64,000 nucleotides of DNA from Anadara kagoshimensis (taxonomy: Eukaryota; Mollusca; Bivalvia; Arcoida; Arcidae): positions 65,221,630-65,285,629 of the forward strand of contig CM037865.1 in assembly GCA_021292105.1 (NCBI GenBank). The letters are read 5' to 3'. The notes beneath the pieces are model-generated. The model worked only from the letters and a program-made list of their open reading frames with translations, had not been told where the DNA came from and ran no database searches. A program made the position numbers and the translations under genes. Below are positions 1 to 10,200 of this stretch, one piece after another. How positions within the stretch are numbered: position 1 is the first letter of the stretch; each line of letters begins with the position of its first letter.

Positions 1-1336
1 AAAGATAATACAATGATTTCCACAGTATTTATTTGATTGCTGTGTGTCTGGAAATAGGAATCTGGTAGAGCCCATTTTTCACAGGATTCTAAGTATTTGG
101 AAACTGAAACTTTTTAAGACCTAACAAACCAAGTCACCATAGATTCAACATGTAAAGGTATCTCCTGCATTTTGCTCTCAGTATATCAACAAATAACCTG
201 GATGCTTCATTCCAAAAACATAATGCGGTGAGGTTGTCATAAGTCAGACAGATAGACAGATGGATGGATAGATAGAAAGACAGATACATGTATTTATCTA
301 ACATTAGACTAGTTTTTCTGTCTGTATTTGATGAAATACAAGTTTTATCGAACACGTATGATACAGAATTTTGTATCACCACAGTGTGATGATACAACAT
401 TGGCGGTAAAGTGCACATGCACTTTTCATTGTGACGTCATTGGGGAATCTCCGATTTGTCAAATGTAAACAATGACGTCATTATTACAAAACATGTCATA
501 ACATAGTTCAGTGGTTTTCTGTGGTAAAATGTATTTTTTTCACATAAAGTATTGAGTTTTTTTTTAATTATTTTAATGAACTTATAGGCAATGTTAGATA
601 AAAATATCATATACACAGTGTGTATATAATATGTATATATAATCAATGCACAATAAGTATGATATTTGATGGAATGGAGTTTCCCAGAATGCAGAATGAT
701 ACTCATTAATGTTTGTATAGAACTCAATCTGATATGGAATCACATAACTTGATATTTCCCTAACCCTCTTGCTGCCACACAAACATATGTGTCCTCTACT
801 GATAGCCTGCCACACAGACATATGTGTTCTCTTCCGATAGCCTGCCACACAGACATATGTGTCTTCTACCGGCAGCCTGCCACAGGGACACATATCTCCT
901 GTCAATGGAACCGACATTGCTTGGTTACACAGCTAAGATATACTTATAATCTTTTTGTAAAGTCAATAAAATTGCAAATGTTGACAATTGATATTAAACT
1001 ATTATTTACTAATGCATCATACAAATACAAAACACTTGTTATGCCCATAACCCATTGTTTATGTCATATTTATTCATGTTGTGAATGTCAGTTTGGCACT
1101 GCCAAACATAGCATTAAAATTCAATTCGACACTGTCAATATTGTTTTGAAAATTAATTTGGCAGCAAGAGGATTAAAAATGATAGTTCCAAGAAATATGA
1201 AGCACATCAACTTCTAAAACACCAAACAGAAACACGATTTAAAATATTAATGCTTTCCATCCCTTTTCAATAACATGGCCCATTATTGAAATCAAGATAA
1301 GTCACAGTTCAATAGCAGTAAAATGGTAAAACATAC
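1..1336. other. XPO4 intron 12, partial
   Basis: Intronic on the minus strand. It holds a short 36-bp tandem repeat (about 770-905) and GATA/GACA-like simple sequence near 240-290. No further exon of the XPO4 C-terminal half is recognisable. Confidence 0.6.
770..905. repeat. 36-bp tandem repeat with CATATG palindromes
   Basis: About 3.5 copies of a unit containing GCCTGCCACACAGACATATG. Each copy centres on the short palindrome ACATATGT. Short open frames here are by-products of the repeat. Confidence 0.75.
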
Positions 1337-1497
1337 CAGCGACTAGAACTATCCAATGGATATCTTCATGTAAGATGTTTATATGTGCTGTGTTTAATGC
1401 ATCACCTTGACTACCAACTGCTGTCTGCTGTTGATGTTGTAAGTGTAACAGTCTTTGTAAATGACCATGTAATCGACTAATTCTGTCCTCTAAAACT
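1337..1497 (-). CDS. XPO4: XPO4 coding exon 12 (last in window)
   Basis: Acceptor TTTTCAG, donor GTATGT, ending phase 1. Encodes VLEDRISRLHGHLQRLLHLQ, HQQQTAVGSQGD and HEDIHWIVLVAG, matching human LLEERVTRLHGQLQRHQQQ and YEDIHWLILVTG. The next exon (human YLLADDTQGE) is not found between 1 and 1336. Confidence 0.93.
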
Positions 1498-4179
1498 CTG
1501 AAAATTACAATAAATTGAAAAAAGATTTGGTTTTGAATACCATTACATGTTTTGATTTCTTCTATCATTTTCATTTCACAAATGTCACATACAAAAATGA
1601 TGTCATCAACATAGCACTTTTGTGACTTCATTTCTGTTTTCAGTATTTTGCTAATACTGTATTGTGTAACCATTCTACCTAGTAATCCTACACTTACTTT
1701 GCTATGTGTGGAACCATTCTACCTAGTAATCCTACACTTACTTTGCTATGTGTGGAACCATTCTACCTAGTAATCCTACACTTACTTTGCTATGTGTGGA
1801 ACCATTCTACCTAGTACCCCTACACTTACTTTGCTATGTGTGTAACCATTCTACCTAGTACCCCTACACTTACTTTGCTACGTGTGGAACCATTCTACCT
1901 AGTACCCCTACACTTACTTTGCTATGTGTGGAACCATTCTACCTAGTACCCCTACACTTACTTTGCTATGTGTGGAACCATTCTACCTAGTACCCCTACA
2001 CTTACTTTGCTATGTGTGGAACCATTCTACCTAGTAACCCTACACTTACTTTGCTATGTGAGGAACCATTCTACCTAGTACCCTACACTTACTTTTCTAG
2101 GAGAAGAATGCTGTAATATGGAACCATTCTACCTAGTACTCATATACTTACTTTGCTAGGAGTGGAATACTGTGTTGTGGAACCATTCTACCTAGTACCC
2201 CTATACTACACAACTGGTCAGCAAATCTATCACGATCATCATCCTCTATCTCGTCAATTTCATCTTCTTCAGTTGTAGCGTCCATTCCTTGCTGTAGGAA
2301 AATAAAACTACATGTACTGTCAACACAACAGTAAAACAAACTACATATGTCATCAATAAAATTTAAAACTGAACACTGATAAACTTGTTAGAGTTGTGAC
2401 ATAGGCTCTTCTGAACTTTGTGAAGTGAAACCTGATATGACTATGCTTAAAAATTTTCATCTTGAAATCTGCAACACATACTGTGAATGGTTTTATTTTA
2501 GTGGGGCCCAATTTTCATGGAATCGGTAAAAAATAACATTTCGTTGGGACGTAAATTCGTGGTTTTACTGAAATATCAAAAAGTAGTTTGTCCTTTGAAC
2601 ATTGATAACGGGTAGATAGTGATCATTTGTTTGTTAATCGGCAGTTATAAGATGAGTACTTAGGGATTACCAAAGCAATATACTGTGACAGATCTAGAGA
2701 TGCGGATTAATGACCAAGTCTAGGGTAGGTGTTAATAACCTGTGGTTAGTATATCAGTAACAATTAACTTCACAAGTGATGTGACACCTGGCCTGAGTAG
2801 ATCTACCTGTTACATTATATAATTAAGCAGTAATTAATTCAGATTTACAAGTTTACTCATATCACATCAATCAGTATGTGTTTCATAATCCTTTTAAGCA
2901 ATATCTTTTTGATATCGGCAACTCTATAAAAATTCTAATTATTGACCTCTGGTGACCCAATCACCTGTTTATGAGAGTAACAATGGGGGCTCTTACCGAT
3001 ACTGTATAATGTTGAAAGAAGGGGTGGTTTTTAGAAGGCAAACTGTTAATTTAGTTATATTAAATATAAAAGAGGTTAGTTGATAGATTGTTGAAATGTT
3101 TATTTAGTTAATATGTTATCGAATTTCAATTTAAATGAGACAGGCGCCATACTTGATGATGAAAGCTACGGCTAGAAACCAGTCTGTCCTTATCGTCCCG
3201 ACAAGTTCCCAATTAAAAATAAATTTTGTTTTAAATATAAATACTTTGTATTTATTTTATTAAACATAATATATTTACTTAAATAATTTTCACAATCAAA
3301 TTAAGACATCCAAACATCTTCACCTCCTAAAAAGTTTTTATTGGTGTGAAAATGTGAGTTACGCTAGATATGATTTCTGAATGTGATAAAATATGGTACA
3401 TGTCCATTAGTTATCTTGTCTTTTTACTTGTGATTAATATTTCGTGGTGGTCGTAAATTCGTGGTTCAGACTGTCCACTAAAATCATGAAAATTGAGCCC
3501 CAACGAAAATTAATGATTTCACAGTATCATTTTATTTTATCAAAGTCTCCCGTTCACTGTTTGTTTTGTAACTTTGTTTACTATTTCGTTTCAGATGATA
3601 ATCTGCTTACTATTTGGAGTTAAATATAGACTCCCTTTGATTATTAAAGCCAAACAAAGCAAGATGAAATGATCATCAAGAATACTTTACATGACAGATA
3701 ACTAATCTTACTTGTGTTCTTGTTCCTTCTGGTGCACTGATGTGACACTGTACATATGTATTAAACACTTCTACAGCTTGTGGTCGTAAACCATCCAGTG
3801 ACATATCCTTCATCAATTGTATCAATTCCATCCAGGTTTCTAACAATTTCTCAAATGCTTCCATATGAACTGTGTCATCTCTATGTAACTGTAAGCAGTA
3901 GGTAAACAGGTATAAACTTTAACTTTAAGAGATTAAACAAGTCATTCTGAATTCATTTATAAATATACTGATGGCACAAAATTAACAAAATTTAATTCAT
4001 ATGGTAGTTATTATGCAAATTAGATCATGTGCACATGTCTCCATTGGCGTCAATTCTCAATGACTCGAACAAAAATAAGAATCAATACATGTACTTAATT
4101 GATGCCAGATAAACAGTTACAAAATCATGTCTATTGTTCTTCATATTCAGATATCACTGGTCACATGACAAAATCTTAC

Positions 4180-4222
<43 letters not shown>

Positions 4223-7200
4223 TATCTTTTACTCACTGCCTCCTCCAATGCAGCTTCTCTTCCGGCAGCACATGTTAACCGTGTCAGTTGATCTATAAAT
4301 GTCTCCATTAGTTCTTTAGGTAAAGCCATAAAACAAGGCAAAGGAAACATCATTACCAGGTTTTTGAAGATATTTGAAATCCCAAAGAATTCATAGTCTT
4401 GTAATTCAGTGCTGTAACATAAAAAAGTCAAATTACTCATCAACATAACCGCTCACTGCATGGAGATATTAAGTAAATTCTATTGCACTTTGTGCATGCA
4501 ACCTAACATCATATAGATTTATTGCTTACATAGCAAACAAGTTGATAAGAGAAACACATTCATGACAAACAGATTACTTTTGAAGAATGTAAAGTCATCA
4601 GATTTCTGCCTGTTACACAGAAAGGAACAATAATATATTCAGGTACAAAATCAAATAATTAAGTAAAATCTTGAAGAGAAATTTATGTCTCTTGTCACAT
4701 GATTAATAATAATATTAAAACAAATTGTCCTGACTCTCACTTTCTAAAATTCCATGAGGAAATAAATATAGATTATCTGAGTTGTTAAGAGGGGTAACTT
4801 GTACATTTTGTCAAACACTTTGCAGAAGTCGCTCCAATATTAGTTCTGTGATGTATCTTTTATATATAATTGACATTAACTTGTGGTTGTTTTAATTTAC
4901 TGAATTAATCAGACTCTCAATTAACTTGATTTAATCCACAAATTTCAAAGTGTACTTTGCCAAAATCCAGTTTCCTTTACTATCCCAGAAATGACCAGCC
5001 TGATATTAGTGAAGCAACCTTGACTGCAGTATAAAATGACATTACTTCACTCCAATTAATATCTAGTCCAGCAAAATATCCCTAACCAAAATTCAATACA
5101 CTGTGTTGTCCATAAACCACATTAGCATTAGATTCACAGAATCTCCTTTATCTACAAATATTAACTATTTCATGTTTTAATTGTTTACCTGGTAAGTAAT
5201 TGAATTAATCCTCCAATAAATGAATTAAGATATTCGTGTCTGGCTTTATCATCAGGAAATATAGGTCCATTAAGTGAAGCTAGCTGTGACAAACACTGCA
5301 TTGAATGGTGAGCCATTTCAGAGTTATGACGAACTTTCTTGTGCATCTACAAAATAGAAATAAATTTGTGTATGTCTGAATCTATTATCTATATTACAAA
5401 CAAACCAAAGTTCATGAGATGAAGTCTACCCAGAAGCTTTAGGCTTATCAAGCTGGTGTTTATCACAGTATCTATGTGAAGCCAGTAACAAACTGTACAA
5501 TACCTTCCTTTGAAGGAGACACAGACCTTCACAAGTTTAAGTTTGAGCATATATACCAAATCCAGTTATTCATCCGGGTGTGTGGATTAGAGAAATGGGA
5601 ATTTATGCCATGCAGTCAATCTACAATCCTAAATCCATGAATCTTTGAGCATGACCAATTTATCAAATCTACTATCATTGAATCATGGTCTATGACTTTA
5701 ATCACTTTACCAAACATTGCTACACACAGCAATCAATGGTGCAACGTTAAATCCAACACTCTTCTTTGTCAACACTGACACATGTAGTGAAAATATGACA
5801 TCAGCTCTTCTTCAATTTCTAGGGAGCTAAAAAAATAGCAACATCTCTTGACTTTCTGGAAATTGGACAATAACTATGAAAATGAAACCTAATAAACTAC
5901 AGGTACAGGTAAAGGTATCACACTTACTCTGAAAAACAGTTCCAACATGTTCTTATCTAACAATGTTGATCGCCATTTTGAATTAGGTTTTAATGGTGCA
6001 TTCTGGTTCATTTCAAATGATCCTATATGTCTTCGTATAACTTAATGGTGAATTAAGGAGAATGTTTGATAAAGAATGCATTAAAATCATTTTTCTATTT
6101 GCTGGTAAAAACAACAGATGTTATAAAACATTATTTTAATTTGATGACACACACTTTAAAATTAATTCCTGTCATGTGAGGACTCAGAAGCATGAATTTG
6201 CAATTTTCTAGAAAATTAATCATTTGAACTATAACAACCATTACAATTTTTGTTTTCTGGTGAACTTTTATATCTAAGTACAAAATTAAAGATATTATAA
6301 AGAATTACAGTCCCTTTTGGAGATGGCATGTGTTACTACAATTTTAAAAAGATCCCAATGTTTTCATAAAAAAAATCAAAATGAATTGTTTGATTGGTTA
6401 AGGATACTTGTCTTTGGTGTAAATTCCCAACATAACACTTGTTCTGCTATAGATAGAAGTCTGTTTAACACGGCTACAGCTTCTCTAGCTAAAGGTGTCG
6501 GCTGTTTGTCAAGCTCATATAACACTTGTAATGCAAATAGAAACACTCTCTTCAAGTCATTTTCCTAAAAATAAAATAAAAATATTCACTTTAATTATAT
6601 GATACCTAAAAGCTAGTAATAGCTTCATGAAAAAGAACAATTTACTCACACATAGAAGTCGTAAACAATAAGCACTTTCACTGTAATCAGCATCTTTGAA
6701 TATACTGATAAATGTTAGTAGCCAATTTAGTTTGCCTGTCACTGGGGATCCCGATTATTGAGGCACCTTGCACATGCAGACATTTCCTTGAGGTGTATGA
6801 CAGCAAAAGTAGTAATCAAATCATGTTTACATTGCAAATGAATATTACACTCTTTAAAGATTTTGTAAAATCTAGACCGGAATCAAACATATTCTCTCCT
6901 TCTAAAGCATGAAACTGGACTAGATTATATAAAAGCTCTCCTTCTAAAGTATGAAACTGGACTAGATTGTATAAAAGCTCTCCTTCTAAAGCATGAAACT
7001 GGACTAGATTATATAAAAGCTCTCTCCTTCTAAAGCATGAAACTTGACTAGATTATATAAAAGCTCTCTCCTTCTAAAGCATGAAACTGGACTAGATTGT
7101 ATAAAAGCTCTCTCCTTCTAAAGCATGAAACTGGACTAGATTGTATAAAAGCTCTCTCCTTCTAAAGCATGAAACTGGACTAGATTGTATAAAAGCTCTC

Positions 7201-10200
7201 CTTCTAAAGCATGAAACTTGACTAGATTGTATAAAAGCTCTCTCCCTCTAAAGCATGAAACTGGACTAGATTGTATAAAAGCTGGACTAGATTGTATAAA
7301 AGCTCTCTCCCTAAAGCATGAAACTGGACTAGATTGTATAAAAGCTCTCTCCTCTAAAGCATGAAACTGGACTAGATTGTATAAAAGCTCTCTCCTTCTA
7401 AAGCATGAAACTTGACTAGATTATATAAAAGCTCTCTCCTTCTAAAGCATGAAACTGGACTAGATTGTATAAAAGCTCTCTCCTTCTAAAGCATGAAACT
7501 GGACTAGATTGTATAAAAGCTCTCTCCTTCTAAAGCATGAAACTGGACTAGATTGTATAAAAGCTCTCCTTCTAAAGCATGAAACTTGACTAGATTGTAT
7601 AAAAGCTCTCTCCCTCTAAAGCATGAAACTGGACTAGATTGTATAAAAGCTCTCTCCTTCTAAAGCATGAAACTGGACTAGATTGTATAAAACCTGGACT
7701 AGATTGTATAAAAGCTGGACTAGATTGTATAAAAGCTCTCTCCCTCTAAAGCATGAAACTGGACTAGATTGTATAAAAGCTCTCTCCTTCTAAAGCATGA
7801 AACTGGACTAGATTGTATAAAAGCTCTCTCCTTCTAAAGCATGAAACTGGACTAGATTGTATAAAACCTGGACTACATTGTATAAAAGCTCTCTCCTTCT
7901 AAAGCATGAAACTGGACTAGATTGTATAAAAGCTCTCTCCTTCTAAAGCATGAAACTGGACTAGATTGTATAAAAGCTCTCTCCTCTAAAGCATGAAACT
8001 GGACTAGATTGTATAAAAGCTCTCTCCTTCTAAAGCATGAAACTGGACTAGATTGTATAAAAGCTCTCTCCTTCTAAAGCATGAAACTGGACTAGATTGT
8101 ATAAAAGCTCTCCTTCTAAAGCATGAAACTTGACTAGATTGTATAAAAGCTCTCTCCCTCTAAAGCATGAAACTGGACTAGATTGTATAAAAGCTGGACT
8201 AGATTGTATAAAAGCTCTCTCCCTCTAAAGCATGAAACTGGACTAGATTGTATAAAAGCTCTCTCCCTCTAAAGCATGAAACTGGACTAGATTGTATAAA
8301 AGCTCTCTCCCTCTAAAGCATGAAACTGGACTAGATTGTATAAAAGCTGGACTAGATTGTATAAAAGCTCTCTCCCTCTAAAGCATGAAACTGGACTAGA
8401 TTGTATAAAAGCTCTCTCCCTCTAAAGCATGAAACTGGACTAGATTGTATAAAAGCTCTCTCCTTCTAAAGCATGAAACTGGACTAGATTGTATAAAAGC
8501 TCTCTCCCTCTAAAGCATGAAACTGGACTAGATTGTATAAAAGCTCTCTCCTTCTAAAGCATGAAACTGGACTAGATTGTATAAAAGCTCTCTCCCTCTA
8601 AAGCATGAAACTGGACTAGATTGTATAAAAGCTCTCTCCTTCTAAAGCATGAAACTGGACTAGATTGTATAAAAGCTCTCTCCCTCTAAAGCATGAAACT
8701 GGACTAGATTGTATAAAAGCTGGACTAGATTGTATAAAAGCTCTCTCCTTCTAAAGCATGAAACTGGACTAGATTGTATAAAAGCTCTCTCCCTCTAAAG
8801 CATGAAACTGGACTAGATTGTATAAAAGCTCTCTCCCTCTAAAGCATGAAACTGGACTAGATTGTATAAAAGCTCTCTCCCTCTAAAGCATGAAACTGGA
8901 CTAGATTGTATAAAAGCTTTCTCCTTCTAAAGCATGAAACTGGACTAGATTGTATAAAAGCTTTCTCCTTCTAAAGCATGAAACTGGACTAGATTGTATA
9001 AAAGCTCTCTCCTTCTAAAGCATGAAACTGGACCAGATTGTATAAAAGCTCTCTCCTTCTAAAGCATGAAACTGGACTAGATTGTATAAAAGCTCTCTTT
9101 CTAAAGCATGAAACTGGACTAGATTGTATAAAAGCTCTCTCCTTCTAAAGCATGAAACTGGACTAGATTGTATAAAAGCTCTCTCCTTCTAAAGCATGAA
9201 ACTGGACTAGATTGTATAAAAGCTCTCCTTCTAAAGCATGAAACTGGACTAGATTATACAAAATTTATTCTAAGTTACTATTTTGCACAATCTTTGTCAC
9301 ACAATGAACATGTTACAGATAATTTTATTACAAGTCTTTTTTCCAAAACAGTTATTATGTCTGTTAATGTATATGTAGTTTACCTCAAAAGCTCTTTTAC
9401 ATCGTGTGTGGAATTCCCATGTAAAACCAACACTACTTGTTCTACTGGAGCTGGAATACTCATTTAACAGTGCAGTTAACATAGAACAGGCAACTAATTG
9501 CTGGAAAAAAACCAAAGAAAAATCAATATAATTTTAAATTTATAAATATTTAAATAGAGAGAGGGGAAATAATGTGAATGCATTATACCAGCATTTTTTA
9601 AGTATTTTACAAGAAACATTAAAAACTTGTCACAAACGTATAAGAAGTTGAAGCAATATCTTGAAATGAAATCATGCTATCGAGAATTCACCTTCATTCA
9701 TGCATCATTTTCACTTATAAAAGATACATTATCTTTTAAATACAACAGCTATGTGATTACCATGGTAACATTGCCACTAGCAACTAATTGTGTAACATCT
9801 TCAAACAAACTGTCTCTACTGGCTCCTTTAGTATCAATGGTTCCTCGTTTTAGTATAACAGCAACTGTTTGTAATATCTGTTCACGTACATAGCTCTGTA
9901 ATCTGAAAATGTCAGTATCTAGTCAATACAAAGATACATAGTTCAGTGAATGTTAAATTATTTTAGTTACTTTTGTGTTTCCAGTATATTATATACTGTA
10001 TCATTGACTCTTTCAATCTTTATTCAGGATATATTTTTTTCAATCAAAAGTTTTTTTACATCATCAAACTTCAAATGTACAATATTACAGGCTTTGGTGC
10101 TTGCAAGTATTCAATTAATTTTCTTGTTTATGATTAAGTCATAGCTAATTAAAGATGTTGAACTTCAAATCTCTGGCTTAAACAGACACAAATTTGATGA

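Noticed and set aside
6647-6742. Exon-like stretch (LNWLLTFISIFKDADYSESA, then a GTGAGT donor) in XPO4 intron 5
   Set aside because: Exons 5 and 6 join in phase 0, but both visible acceptors here need a phase-1 entry, and the residues have no counterpart in XPO4 as I remember it. It could be a cassette exon, but support is thin.
6890-9260. CRISPR-like array
   Set aside because: The units are head-to-tail with no unique spacers, and the genome is animal.
9168-9467. 99-codon frame beginning in the 44-bp array
   Set aside because: Repeat-derived and antisense to XPO4 exon 5.
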